From assembly GCA_903820035.1 (NCBI GenBank), contig CAIJFT010000186.1:1-64000 (forward strand): a stretch of DNA of 64,000 bases. Reading direction: 5' to 3'. The notes beneath the pieces are model-generated. The model did no database searches and had not been told where the DNA came from. It saw nothing but the letters and a program-made list of their open reading frames with translations. The stretch's first letter is position 1; every line of letters starts with the position of its first letter. Of the stretch, positions 1 to 9,188 are shown piece after piece. The stretch comes from an uncultured Opitutia bacterium. GTDB taxonomy: Bacteria > Verrucomicrobiota > Verrucomicrobiia > Opitutales > Opitutaceae. The position numbers and the translations under genes were made by a program.

Positions 1-41
1 ACCGCAAACACCAGCAGGCTGGAGAGAGTGGTGGCGAGCAT
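1..41 (-). CDS. N-terminal fragment of a membrane or exported protein (runs off window)
   Basis: An ATG on the minus strand lies 26 nt downstream of the stop of the preceding minus-strand gene and opens a frame of 13 residues to the window edge (begins MLATTLSSLLVFA). The hydrophobic, signal-like start and the same-strand position after two GT-C-type membrane proteins suggest another envelope gene of the polysaccharide locus. Too little is visible to name a family. Confidence 0.4.
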   Translation of the reverse strand, partial: MLATTLSSLLVFA

Positions 42-66
42 CGGGCGGGGCGGAAGGCGGAGGGGT

Positions 67-1872
67 TCAGCGCGGTGCGGCGGGCGTCACGCGGAGCAGC
101 ACCATGTCGGCGTCGAACCAGACCCGTTGCAACGCCCCCGCAGGATCGCGGAAGAAGGCGCTCCGTGCCAGGAAGCGTTCGTTGACGCTGCCGGTGTTGA
201 GCAACACGAAGCCGATGCCCGTGGCGCGCAGCCGGCGCGCGATTTCTGGCGGCGGTAACGCCGGGTCGAAGAGATACCGCACCTCGGGGCTCCACAGCGG
301 TAGCGTGCGCGCGCCGGCGCGAGTGAGGAGGGCGTTGGGCCCGAGCACGAGCATCCGCTCGTGGCCGGCGAAGCGGGCGAGTTCCGCGTACACGGGCCGC
401 TGGTGGTAGTCGTGGAGCGCACGCCCGACGGTCAGCCACTCGTGCGGGGAAACGCGATACACATTCGCGGGTAACGTCAGGGTGCGCAGTGACGCATCGG
501 TGGCGATCAGGCCTAGTCCCAGCGCCACCGCCCCGAGGGTGGCGCGCCCGGGGACGAATCGCGCCAGCGCCGCGCCGCCGAGCACCGCCGCCCCGGCGAG
601 GGCGGGACTGAGCACACGAAGCGAGTACATGAAACCGGCGGCGGTGTAGCCGAGCGACGCGAACCAAAGCCCGCCGAAGAGTGCGCCGGCCGTGGCGAGT
701 GGCCACGCGGATCGAAAATAAAACGCGCAGCCCATGCCGGCTCCGAGCAGGGCCAGGCCGCAGTGGGTGGCGATCAATCGCGGGGCTTCCGCGGGGAGGT
801 GATCCCAGCCGAGTTCCGCGAGGTAGCTCTCGTTGAGCCAGTGGTGGACTTCGTTGACGGGAAACCAGCCGCCGACGCCGACGTTGAACAGCGGGTTACC
901 GGTCAGCACGGCGTTGCGTAGGTACCAGGGCGCGGTGACCAGTAAGGCGACGAGCGCAAAGAGTCCGCAGGCCCGCGCCGAGAGTCGGCGGGTTAGTGCG
1001 AGGGCAAATCCGAAGACCGGCAGCACGAGGGCATACTCGCGGGCGAGCGCGCCGAGCGACGCGGCAAGGGCGGCGAACACGATCGCGCCGGTCGACTCGG
1101 TCTCACGCGCCGCGGGGAGGTAGATGAGCAGGCCGAGCAGAGCCAGCGCGGTCAGGCCTGTTTCCTGGCCCATGGTGGTGCCCCACCACAGGACTGGCGA
1201 ACCGGCGGCCAACGCGACGGCGAACGCGCCAGCCCGCGGCGAGAACAGATGCCTGGCGAGGGTATACGCCCCGGCCGCCACCAGCGCGGCTTGCAGTAGA
1301 ATGACGGGAGCCGTCGCGACGGGACGCGCGGCGCCCGCGACGGCGTAGACCCAGCCGTACAACGTTGAAACGATGGGCGCTATACCGTCGGGCCACGCGT
1401 AAATTTCGTAGTCCGCGGCGGTGACCGGCGGATAAAATGCCAGCGAGCCCCGCGCGAGCAGCTCCTCCGCGAGGTAGTTCCAGCGGAAGACGGTATCGAC
1501 GCCGAAGAGTGGTTGCGTGGTCGTGCGGTAGGCGAGAATCGCGAAGACGGGTAGCAGCGGCAGGAGGAGGAGCCGGTGTTCCTTTGATAAGGATTCACCC
1601 GGGATTTCGGCTGAGTTTGCGGTCGCGGGCCTCCGCCAAGCGATGGCTACGGCGGCCGCGGTGAGCAGGCCCCATCCGATGAAAAAATTCCGCGGCGAGA
1701 GCGCGACGTGCGCGGCGTCGCCCGCGAGTACCAGGCTGAAGAGCGCCACGGCTCCGCCGATGAAACCGGCGAGCAGGGGTTGCGCCAGGCGCAGCCGTCG
1801 GGCGACGAGCCAGCCGGGTAGAACGAGTGCACCCGTGGCCGCGACGCCCGACAGAAGGTCGGCTGCGATCAT
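67..1872 (-). CDS. Polytopic GT-C-like membrane protein (putative glycosyltransferase)
   Basis: The 601-aa product is hydrophobic along most of its length, starting with a membrane segment within the first 25 residues and continuing with roughly ten more helices, then a soluble C-terminal part of about 150 residues. An acidic first-loop motif (TQPLFGVDTVFRW, about residue 118) fits the GT-C fold, in which the first large periplasmic loop carries catalytic Asp residues. Such enzymes use polyprenyl-phosphate sugars on the periplasmic side. The start ATG overlaps the stop of the upstream GT-C-like gene by 4 nt (ATGA), so the pair is coupled. The fold is inferred from topology and context; no family-specific signature was recognised. 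Confidence 0.7.
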   Translation of the reverse strand: MIAADLLSGVAATGALVLPGWLVARRLRLAQPLLAGFIGGAVALFSLVLAGDAAHVALSPRNFFIGWGLLTAAAVAIAWRRPATANSAEIPGESLSKEHRLLLLPLLPVFAILAYRTTTQPLFGVDTVFRWNYLAEELLARGSLAFYPPVTAADYEIYAWPDGIAPIVSTLYGWVYAVAGAARPVATAPVILLQAALVAAGAYTLARHLFSPRAGAFAVALAAGSPVLWWGTTMGQETGLTALALLGLLIYLPAARETESTGAIVFAALAASLGALAREYALVLPVFGFALALTRRLSARACGLFALVALLVTAPWYLRNAVLTGNPLFNVGVGGWFPVNEVHHWLNESYLAELGWDHLPAEAPRLIATHCGLALLGAGMGCAFYFRSAWPLATAGALFGGLWFASLGYTAAGFMYSLRVLSPALAGAAVLGGAALARFVPGRATLGAVALGLGLIATDASLRTLTLPANVYRVSPHEWLTVGRALHDYHQRPVYAELARFAGHERMLVLGPNALLTRAGARTLPLWSPEVRYLFDPALPPPEIARRLRATGIGFVLLNTGSVNERFLARSAFFRDPAGALQRVWFDADMVLLRVTPAAPR

Positions 1873-3509
1873 GGCGGCGGCGGCGACGATGCGGCGCGCC
1901 GGTAGACGAGGAAGACCGCGTCGAAATTCAGGTAGCCCCGCCCGGGCAGCACCGGCTCCGCGTCGATCGCCGCGCGGGTATCGAACGTCCGCACCAGCTC
2001 ATACCGGTTGCGCAGGTCGGGCAGGTCGGCGAAGACGCGGCGCGCTTCAATCGGCCGCAGGATGACCCAGGTCGGTTCCAACGTCCCGATGATTTGGGCC
2101 CAGGCGGTCCGGCCCGCGCGGCGGACGGCGACGACCTCCGGGGCGGCGAGCCCGGGGTGATCGAGCATCTTCAATCCCGAGTAATAGCCGATGTAGCCGA
2201 GGCATTCGAGGAAGACAGTGTCCTTGGCTCCGGCCTCGTGTCGCAGCCACCGGCCGATTTCAGCGCGGTGGTGGTTTTCAATCAGGTCCTGCTGCTTTCG
2301 CATCTGCCAGGCCACGCAGCCGAAGATGGCCGTCTGGGTGAGCATCAGGAGCAGCGCGCCGATGCGCAAGCCCGAGGGCAGCATGCGGGAGGCCCACGGT
2401 GCCGCCGGTTGCGCCCGCCAGATCGCCTGCAGGAGGTAGGCCCAGCTGATCAACGCGAGGGCCTGCCAGCCGGGGAAGTACCAGGCGAAGGGAGGAATGT
2501 AGCTGACGTAGAAGCCCCCGAGGAAAAATGCCGCGGACGCCATGCGCCCGCCGGTCGCCACCCGCGGCCAGAGCCAGGCGAGCGCCGCGCCGGTTACGAT
2601 GACCCGGGAGATGATCCGCAATGCGTCCGGCCAGCCGCCGAAGAAGTGATAGGCCGGCAGGAAAATATCCTGCAGCGCGGTGTGTCCGAAAAGCAGGTTG
2701 AGCGGATAGAGCGCCAGCAATCGGGCGACTTCCCCCGCTCCCAGCAGGCCGCCCTTGGCGAGGATCGTGTGCGGAATCGGCGAGCCGTAGTAGTGCCAGG
2801 CCCAGAGTAGCCACGGCAGGTAAAGGACGATGCCGAGGCCGATCGCGCGCGCGAGAAACGCGACGCGGTCCGGCCAGGAGCGGCCTTCCCGTGTGGCGCC
2901 GAAGACCAGCCACGCGCCGGCGATCACAGCGTAGAACACAAAGCCGTCGGGTCGTGTCCATTGCAGGCCGGTGCAGGCCAGCGCACAGGGCCAGAGGCGG
3001 GCGCCGGCAGAAAACGCCTGCCAGGTCCACGTCACGAAGAACACCACGAGCGCCGTCTCCATGCCGTTGGTGGCAAAATCCACGGTCTTGGCGTCGAAGA
3101 TCCACGCCACCCCGGCCGCGGTCACCGCGAGGGTGGCGAGTCCGTCGCGTTGCCAGGCCCGCACCGCCAGCCACAGTGCGCCGCCGAGGGCGAGCGCGCT
3201 CACGAACCGCAAAATCCAGAGGGCGCGCACGGCGACATCCTCGCCGCCGCCGAGGGCGAAAAGCGCGGGCAGCAGGGTGCCAAGCGGCGAGGTGAAGCTG
3301 TGGACGCGTTCCCCGGGTTGGAAGACGAGGCCCTGGCCGGTGGCGAGGTTGAGGCTCGCGCGGAAGGTGATGAAGTAATCCTCCCACATGTGGCCCGTGA
3401 ACGCGGCGAACAGCAGCGCGACGCCGGCGGCGGCGAGGCCGAACGCGAGGGGCCGCCGGGCGGAGGAAGGGAGGGGGGGCGGGACGGACGGTGAATCAGC
3501 CGGATGCAT
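1869..3509 (-). CDS. GT-C family membrane glycosyltransferase-like protein
   Basis: The 546-aa polytopic protein starts with a short Pro-rich cytoplasmic tail and a membrane helix at about residues 23-40. It then shows the pattern WEDYFITFRASLNLATG (about 42-58) followed by GERVHSFTSPLGTLL, which closely resembles the first periplasmic loop of bacterial GT-C enzymes of the AftB/arabinofuranosyl- and mannosyltransferase type (usually D-D/E-Y-T-Y-R followed by G-x-G-x-V-x-N-P-G-E). About ten further helices and a C-terminal soluble domain follow. It likely transfers a sugar from a polyprenyl-phosphate donor to a periplasmic glycan. Its stop overlaps the next gene by 4 nt. Donor and acceptor are unknown. 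Confidence 0.75.
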   Translation of the reverse strand: MHPADSPSVPPPLPSSARRPLAFGLAAAGVALLFAAFTGHMWEDYFITFRASLNLATGQGLVFQPGERVHSFTSPLGTLLPALFALGGGEDVAVRALWILRFVSALALGGALWLAVRAWQRDGLATLAVTAAGVAWIFDAKTVDFATNGMETALVVFFVTWTWQAFSAGARLWPCALACTGLQWTRPDGFVFYAVIAGAWLVFGATREGRSWPDRVAFLARAIGLGIVLYLPWLLWAWHYYGSPIPHTILAKGGLLGAGEVARLLALYPLNLLFGHTALQDIFLPAYHFFGGWPDALRIISRVIVTGAALAWLWPRVATGGRMASAAFFLGGFYVSYIPPFAWYFPGWQALALISWAYLLQAIWRAQPAAPWASRMLPSGLRIGALLLMLTQTAIFGCVAWQMRKQQDLIENHHRAEIGRWLRHEAGAKDTVFLECLGYIGYYSGLKMLDHPGLAAPEVVAVRRAGRTAWAQIIGTLEPTWVILRPIEARRVFADLPDLRNRYELVRTFDTRAAIDAEPVLPGRGYLNFDAVFLVYRRAASSPPPP

Positions 3510-3511
3510 AC

Positions 3512-3625
3512 AGCTGAGAGTTTATGGCTGAGGGTTGAGCGAAAAAACAAGCCGTGGGTCGTCCCGGCAGGTCCGATTCACGTTGGCTGCCGCCCGGAGA
3601 TTTTCCCTCAACGCTCAACTCCCGT
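3512..3625. repeat. Intercistronic GAGGGTTGAGCG / CGCTCAAC inverted repeat
   Basis: Between two minus-strand glycosyltransferase genes, GAGGGTTGAGCG (3530-3541) is matched downstream by CGCTCAAC (3612-3619) inside CCCTCAACGCTCAAC (3605-3619). The same 15-mer recurs at 30117-30131, also between two same-strand genes. The element is rich in GTTGAG/CTCAAC units and can pair over 8 bp. No protein is encoded in it. The rest of 3510-3672 shows nothing recognisable. Confidence 0.6.
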
Positions 3626-3672
3626 CCGGCAACGGCTTGAGCCCGGATCGCCACCGGCCCGGCGGCGTACGC

Positions 3673-4362
3673 TCAGCGCAGGAAGTTGTATTTGAAAATC
3701 GCCCACAGCGCGCGGAAGCCGTCGCGCCAGCCGATCTTCTTCCCCTCGGCGTAGGTGCGGCCGTAGTAGCTGATGCCGACCTCGTAGATCACCACGTCGA
3801 GTTTCGCGACTTTGGCGGTGATCTCCGGTTCGAAGCCGAACCGGTTTTCCTCGATGGTGATTTTTTTCAGCACGTCGCGGCGGAAGACTTTGTAGCAGGT
3901 CTCCATGTCCGTGAGGTTGATGTTGGTCGCCATGTTCGAGAGGAGCGTGAGCACCTTGTTCCCGATCATGTGCCAGAAATAGACGACGCGGTGGGGCTGG
4001 CCGCCCTGGAAGCGCGAGCCGAACACGACATCGGCGCGGCCGTCGATGATGGGTTTGAGCAGGTGAGGATATTCCTGCGGGTCGTACTCGAGGTCCGCGT
4101 CCTGAACAATGATGGCGTCGCCCGTGGCGGCGTTGAAGCCGGTGCGGAGGGCGGCGCCCTTCCCTTGGTTGACCTCGTGATAAATGATCTTGTCGACGAG
4201 CGGGGCGATCTGGGTGCGGAGCAGGTCGCGGGTGCCGTCGCGCGAGCAGTCGTCGACGATGATGATTTCCTTGTCGGCGACCGGCGCCGCACGCACGCGA
4301 TCCACGATCGTGCGGATCGTCTTGGCCTCGTTGTAACAGGGAATGACGATGGAAAGCTTCAT
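3673..4362 (-). CDS. Glycosyltransferase family 2, dolichol/undecaprenyl-phosphate sugar synthase-like (DPM1/ArnC type)
   Basis: The 229-aa product starts with the GT2 motif [16 protein letters not shown] and has [12 protein letters not shown] (about residues 33-44), [11 protein letters not shown] and [10 protein letters not shown], the DxD-like metal/nucleotide-sugar site. GSRFQGG is typical of the DPM1/ArnC branch. It likely loads a sugar from an NDP-sugar onto polyprenyl phosphate on the cytoplasmic face. That product would be the donor for the GT-C proteins encoded just downstream on the same strand. It lacks the GtrB-type C-terminal membrane helices, so it is probably a soluble or peripheral enzyme. 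The start at 4362 was chosen because the GT2 fold begins there; an upstream extension of 32 residues has no family similarity. The leader (GATTCTTCTTTCCACCGC) is pyrimidine-rich with no Shine-Dalgarno sequence. Confidence 0.9.
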   Translation of the reverse strand: MKLSIVIPCYNEAKTIRTIVDRVRAAPVADKEIIIVDDCSRDGTRDLLRTQIAPLVDKIIYHEVNQGKGAALRTGFNAATGDAIIVQDADLEYDPQEYPHLLKPIIDGRADVVFGSRFQGGQPHRVVYFWHMIGNKVLTLLSNMATNINLTDMETCYKVFRRDVLKKITIEENRFGFEPEITAKVAKLDVVIYEVGISYYGRTYAEGKKIGWRDGFRALWAIFKYNFLR

Positions 4363-4802
4363 GCGGTGGAAAGAAGAATCAACACGGGTCCGGTGCGCAC
4401 GATTAAGTAAGCCGTTTCCGAGTCCACCACGAAAAAGCAGGTTGCCCCGTAGCCGCAACGGACTCCCGGCTCGACGATCGATGCGTCTTGCCGCGTAGAT
4501 GGTTTGTAATGCGCCGGCGGTGCCGGGGCAGGCGGGCAGGTGCAGGCCTCGCGCCGGCTAGGAGCGGTTGCAGAAACGGCGTCCTCGGCAAGCCGTCCTG
4601 CCTTGATTTGATCGGCACCAGGTGACGGGTGCTCCCTTCGATCCGGAGAAGCGGCCTCACGCTTTTGGGTATCACGTGCGGAACGTGGGCGAACGATCAT
4701 GTCGATGGGTCCAGCAGGGGATGCGCGATCGGCTTTCCGCCCGACCCACCGCACCCCAATTTGCTCGTCAGCCTAGACAAGCTTCGGCTCGGATGTGGGG
4801 CT
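4363..4802. other. Divergent intergenic region, no gene seen
   Basis: This stretch of about 440 bases separates a minus-strand GT2 from a plus-strand GT-C/TPR gene, so it should hold divergent promoters. No convincing -35/-10 pair, operator or terminator was found by eye. The short open frames in it have no recognisable family and lack ribosome-binding sites. Confidence 0.5.
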
Positions 4803-6698
4803 ATGCTGAATCGGGCTGCCGGATCCTCAGAACACGGTTCAACTCAGGAGCGGAAACCGGAGCCTGGCCGGAACCGTTGGGTGATCTGGCTGCTGATGGC
4901 GTTCATGATCTCGGTTTACGCGTGGATCGCCAGCGCGAACCTATGGCAAATGGGTGCGAGTCGGGCCGAAGACGCCTATTATAATCGGCTCGTGCGAGGA
5001 TTCCGCGCCGGTCAGCTCGACTTGAAAATTCAGATTCCGGACGGGTTGCGTGAGCTGCGGAATCCCTACGATCCGGTGGCGAATGAGCCATTCCGCGCGA
5101 CACTTCACGACACCAGCTATTACCGCGGCAAAATCTACCTCTATTTCGGCATCACCCCCGCCCTCGTGCTTTTTTGGCCCTTCGCGGTGTTGACGGGGAC
5201 CTATTTATCGCACGCCCAGGCCACCGTATTTTTTTGCGCCGTCGGACTCTTTGGGAGTGTAGCGCTTTTTCTTTCAATCCGGCGTCGATATTTCCCCGGT
5301 CCCCACGTCGGCCTCGACGCGATCGGCACGCTTGCCGTCGGCTTCGTCACGGCTGTGCCCGTGCTACTTGGGAGGGCGGATATCTGGGAGGTGCCGATCA
5401 GCTGTGCCTATGCGTTTTCTGTGCTCAGCCTCGGCGCCGTCTGGCAGGCGCTGCATGACGACAAGCGCCGTGGACGCTGGTTGGCGGCCGCAAGTCTTTG
5501 CTATGGCTTGGCGCTGGGCGCACGCCCATCCCTTTTATTCGGAGGCCTGATCCTGATCGTGCCGGTCATATGGGGTGTTCGTAGTCTGGCCAAACGGGGC
5601 CGGGCGCCCTGGCTTGAGGTATTCCGACTTTTGGCGGCCGCCTTCGGGCCCGTCATGTGTGTCGGCGCGGGACTGCTGCTCTACAATTTTGCCCGCTTTG
5701 ATCAGCTCGGCGAGTTCGGCCAAAAGTATCAGTTGGCAGGCGTCGAAGTCGCTCGGCAGAAACTTTTCAGCGTGGATTATATCGCGGTTAATTTTCGCAT
5801 TTATTTTCTCCAGCCGTTGCGCTGGAGCGGCGATTTTCCCTTTGCGCAGGGGATCAATGAACCGCCTCTTCCGCCCGGCCATTTGGGGGTGGACGGGGCG
5901 TTCGGGGCCTTGACCAATATCCCGTTTCTCTGGCTGGCGGGGGCCGCCTGCCTGGCGTGGCGGGCTCGGCGCCCGGAGGATCGTCGCGACCCCCTGCGGT
6001 GGTTCATCGTGGCGGCGGTACTTTTCTTTACCCTCTCTGCCGCCACGCTCTGTATGTTCGGTGGAGCGTGCGATCGCTACCAGGCGGAGTTTTTACCTGT
6101 GCTCACGTTGGTGGCGGTCGTCGGATTGCTCGAGTTGAACCGTATGCTCGTCGCGCATTTTTCCGTTCTCATGGTGGCCGGCGTATTGCTGGTTTTTTCC
6201 GCGGCCACCAACTGGCTTGCCAGCTACAAGTCGGGTCCGCAGGCCCAGATAACTTCCGGTAATCATTTGGCCTCCCTTGGTCAGTTGCCTTTGGCGATCA
6301 TCCAGTACCGGCGGGCACTCCTAACGGAGCCCGATTCTCCGCACGCCCATCACGGTCTCGGTCTGGCGCTCGCAAATTCCGGCAACGTGGCGGAGGCCAT
6401 CGGGCACTACCGGCTAGCCGTGCGTAATAAACCGGATTTTGCGGAATCATATAACTGCCTTGGAGTGGCTCTCCTTCGCCAAAATCAAGCGGGAGAAGCT
6501 GAGCGCGAATTCGCGGCCGCTTTGCGCGTGGCGCCCGGTATGTTTGAGGCCCATTTCGGACGGGCGGTGGCGTTGATCGCGTTAAATCGGGCCGACGACG
6601 CGATTCCCCACCTGGAGGAATCACTGCGGCTGAAGCCTGATTTCCAGAGAGCGCACGCCCTCCTTGAATCGTTAAGGAACAAAGGCATCCCCCGGTAA
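4803..6698 (+). CDS. Polytopic membrane protein with C-terminal TPR repeats (GT-C-like)
   Basis: The 631-aa product has a short cytoplasmic N-terminus, a first helix at about residues 28-45, an acidic periplasmic loop (GASRAEDAYYNRLVRGF), and about ten membrane helices up to about residue 490. Three to four TPR units follow in the last 130 residues (for example LPLAIIQYRRALLTEPDSP, then NVAEAIGHYRLAVRNKPDF). A GT-C-like membrane core fused to TPRs is the layout of TMTC-type protein O-mannosyltransferases and related bacterial proteins. The next gene has the same layout. The ATG at 4803 was chosen because the frame upstream shows no family features; an extension to 4629 is possible but unlikely. 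Base composition looks more AT-rich than the flanking genes by eye. Confidence 0.7.
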   Translation: MLNRAAGSSEHGSTQERKPEPGRNRWVIWLLMAFMISVYAWIASANLWQMGASRAEDAYYNRLVRGFRAGQLDLKIQIPDGLRELRNPYDPVANEPFRATLHDTSYYRGKIYLYFGITPALVLFWPFAVLTGTYLSHAQATVFFCAVGLFGSVALFLSIRRRYFPGPHVGLDAIGTLAVGFVTAVPVLLGRADIWEVPISCAYAFSVLSLGAVWQALHDDKRRGRWLAAASLCYGLALGARPSLLFGGLILIVPVIWGVRSLAKRGRAPWLEVFRLLAAAFGPVMCVGAGLLLYNFARFDQLGEFGQKYQLAGVEVARQKLFSVDYIAVNFRIYFLQPLRWSGDFPFAQGINEPPLPPGHLGVDGAFGALTNIPFLWLAGAACLAWRARRPEDRRDPLRWFIVAAVLFFTLSAATLCMFGGACDRYQAEFLPVLTLVAVVGLLELNRMLVAHFSVLMVAGVLLVFSAATNWLASYKSGPQAQITSGNHLASLGQLPLAIIQYRRALLTEPDSPHAHHGLGLALANSGNVAEAIGHYRLAVRNKPDFAESYNCLGVALLRQNQAGEAEREFAAALRVAPGMFEAHFGRAVALIALNRADDAIPHLEESLRLKPDFQRAHALLESLRNKGIPR

Positions 6699-6916
6699 AG
6701 CGATCCTTTGCCCGTGCCCCGGCCCCGGGTGGGGCAGCGGAGTGCTTGGGGTTGTTTTTTTGCGCCGATCAATCCTTCATCCCGGTTCATGATGGTTCCT
6801 CTTTGCCCCTCTTGGGCTCCGAATGGGAGGGGCGGTCGAAGCGTTCGGGTGCGGCCGTGCCCCGCCAAATCCCCGCTTGCCATGGATCATCGCGGGGACG
6901 CGACGCGGAGGTGGCA

Positions 6917-8899
6917 ATGACCAGCGCCCGGATCCGGAACCATCGACGGCGTGTTGTGGAAATGACCGCGACCACCGGCACCGGGCCGGCGAATTCGGCG
7001 ATCCGATCCCCGAGGTTGGTCTGGCTTTTCGCCCTGCTGATCGCGGTCGTTGCGCTTTGGAACTGCCGGTCGGTGCTCGCTTTCGAGTTCGTTGCGCGCG
7101 ACGACGATATCAACATCTACTATAATCCGCATCTCGGCCCGCCCTCTGCGCCGGGCCTCACGTGGATGTTCACCGACCCCACCTACATGCGACGGTACGT
7201 GCCGATTGGCTGGCTGACGTTTTCCGTTGTGTATTACTTTTCCGGACTCTCACCGGTGGGCTATCATGCGGCCAACCTCGTCTTGCACGTTTCAAATACG
7301 CTGCTGCTTTATATCCTGTTAGGGATGCTATGCCGGAGGTTCGGTCATAAAACCGAGCCGGGTTGGCGTGCCCTCGCGGCCGCGGCGGGCGCGGCGTTCT
7401 GGGCGTTGCATCCGCTACGGGCTGAAACGATCGGCTGGTCGTCGGGCCTGCTCTATGGTGCGGCTGGATTTTGGGCTTTGGGCAGCCTGCTGGCCTACCT
7501 CCGACTCCAGGGCTCCGGCCCCGCAGGACGCCTTCGGATGCTCTGGCTGGTTCTGGCTTCCCTCTGTTACACCATGTCGATCCTGACGTATCCAATCGGG
7601 ATTATGTTGGTTGCCGCCTTTGTTCTTATCGATGTCGCTCGGCCTCTGCACCGCGAAGCCCCGGAGCGCCCTCCGTGGCGGCGTCTGGTCATCGAAAAGC
7701 TGGCCTTTATCGTGCCCGGCGCCGCGATCCTGATCGTCACCCTGCTGGCGCGTTTTGAGGCTTCCGCTTTTTGGCCCCGGCCGCCGACTGCGGAGGAGTT
7801 TTCGTGGGTACAGCGGGCGGCCCAGGCTTTCGGCGTCTGGGTTCACTATGTTGGGGCGACTGCCTGGCCGGACGCTCTGACACCGGGGCCGACCTGGTTG
7901 TTTAAGGTGAACCCGTTCGATCCGGTCTTCGTTGGCAGCGCACTCTCCGTGGTCGGCGTAACTCTATTGGCGACACAGATAAGGTCCGGGCGGAAGTGCC
8001 TGTGGCTGTGGCTGGCCTATCTCGGTTTGCTGGCGCCTTTTCTCGGCTTCACCGAGCACCCTCATTTCGCCTCTGATCGTTATTCCTATTTGTCGTGTCT
8101 TCCGATCAGTGTGGCGGTTGCGGGCGGTCTGCTGCCAATCCAAGGCTTCGCCCGCGCAGTGGCGATCGTGGTGGTGGTAATTTGGCTGGCGGGATTGGCC
8201 GTCCTGCAGCGGGCGCAATTGCGCACCTGGGAGAGCACCGACACGGTGTTGGCCAGAACGATTGAACGATCGCGCGATCACGATTACAGCCTGCACAATT
8301 ACAGCCTTTGGATGTCGTATCATGCGAATGCGGGGCGTCGTGAAGAGGCCCGCGACGTTCTGCGCAAGGCGGAGCGCTTTGCCCCGGATGATCCGCGGGT
8401 CCTGATGATGGCGCGTGAGCTCACAAGCCGTGGTGGATCGGCGACCGGGCGCGGCGAGGATATTACCCTGCCGCCCGCGGCGAAGCTTCACGCCAAGCTG
8501 GCGCAGGATTTTTCCCGGACGGGTCGCGTCATGGAGGCGCAGGAACATTTTGCAGCGGCCCGAAGGTTGGCGCCGGACTCGGCGACGCTGGCCTATAATT
8601 GGGCGGTATGGTGTGCGGTTACGGGCGAGCCCGTCCGCAGTCTGAACCTGTACCACCATGCGATAGGCGCAACAGCCCCCGACCGGCCGGCACCGACCGC
8701 ACGGGTCAAACTGCTCCTGCTGATCTCGGATGCATTTGCGGCGCGAGGCGAGCCAACGCCGGCCCTCCGGGCCGCTGAAGCCGCCTTGCGACTTGCGCGG
8801 GTAGTTCCGGAATCCGGCCTAGCGGACTCGATTGAGGCACAGGTGGAGCGCATCCGGGGAGACACGCGGCTCCGCACCAGCGCTCGGCGACTGCCGTGA
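6917..8899 (+). CDS. TMTC-like GT-C membrane protein with TPR tail (putative O-glycosyltransferase)
   Basis: The 660-aa product has a helix near residues 32-49, then FVARDDDINIYYNPHL, an acidic loop like that of bacterial TMTC proteins. PIGWLTFSVVYYFSGLSPVGYHAANL and ALHPLRAETIGWSSG match the conserved loops of that group (P-L-x-W-L-T/S-F and H-P-x-R-x-E-x-x-x-W). About ten helices are followed by a helical-repeat region (about 470-650). In eukaryotes TMTCs transfer mannose from a lipid carrier to proteins; here the acceptor is unknown. The ATG at 6917 is preceded by GGAGG (6907-6911, spacing 5 nt), one of the few clear Shine-Dalgarno sequences in the window. That decides the start over an in-frame ATG 57 codons upstream. 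Confidence 0.78.
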   Translation: MTSARIRNHRRRVVEMTATTGTGPANSAIRSPRLVWLFALLIAVVALWNCRSVLAFEFVARDDDINIYYNPHLGPPSAPGLTWMFTDPTYMRRYVPIGWLTFSVVYYFSGLSPVGYHAANLVLHVSNTLLLYILLGMLCRRFGHKTEPGWRALAAAAGAAFWALHPLRAETIGWSSGLLYGAAGFWALGSLLAYLRLQGSGPAGRLRMLWLVLASLCYTMSILTYPIGIMLVAAFVLIDVARPLHREAPERPPWRRLVIEKLAFIVPGAAILIVTLLARFEASAFWPRPPTAEEFSWVQRAAQAFGVWVHYVGATAWPDALTPGPTWLFKVNPFDPVFVGSALSVVGVTLLATQIRSGRKCLWLWLAYLGLLAPFLGFTEHPHFASDRYSYLSCLPISVAVAGGLLPIQGFARAVAIVVVVIWLAGLAVLQRAQLRTWESTDTVLARTIERSRDHDYSLHNYSLWMSYHANAGRREEARDVLRKAERFAPDDPRVLMMARELTSRGGSATGRGEDITLPPAAKLHAKLAQDFSRTGRVMEAQEHFAAARRLAPDSATLAYNWAVWCAVTGEPVRSLNLYHHAIGATAPDRPAPTARVKLLLLISDAFAARGEPTPALRAAEAALRLARVVPESGLADSIEAQVERIRGDTRLRTSARRLP

Positions 8900-9188
8900 T
8901 TGAACTTGCGGAGTTACTAAGCTGCCAACGCAAAGCAGGGATGATGGGAAGGCATGTTTGAGAAATGAGAACGACGAAGCGCTGGGACTTGCCCGAGCGC
9001 CCCTGCACCGCGAAATCATCGCAGAATAAGAACGGATCCTGCCTCTCCTGCCGGAGCGAAGCCTCGCCCGACCTGAGAGTGGGGGCTCTATCCACGCCGC
9101 AACTACAGCGCGCGTGTCAGGGCGATCACCTCGAGCACGATGGTGCGAGCCTTGACCGGCTCGGACGTGAAACTCAGCATGCGCGGAA
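8900..9188. other. Intergenic spacer, nothing recognised
   Basis: The spacer between two plus-strand polysaccharide genes holds TTGACC at 9152-9157 but no convincing -10 at the right distance. No hairpin followed by a T-run is visible. A transcription start for the flippase operon could lie here, but the sequence does not prove it. Confidence 0.35.

Noticed and set aside
4629-4802. Upstream ATG extending the GT-C/TPR protein by 58 residues
   Set aside because: The added residues lack hydrophobic or family features and the region should hold divergent promoters.
6746-6916. Upstream ATG extending the TMTC-like protein by 57 residues
   Set aside because: A clear GGAGG precedes the internal ATG at 6917.
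9152-9157. TTGACC as the -35 of a flippase-operon promoter
   Set aside because: No acceptable -10 hexamer 16-18 nt downstream.
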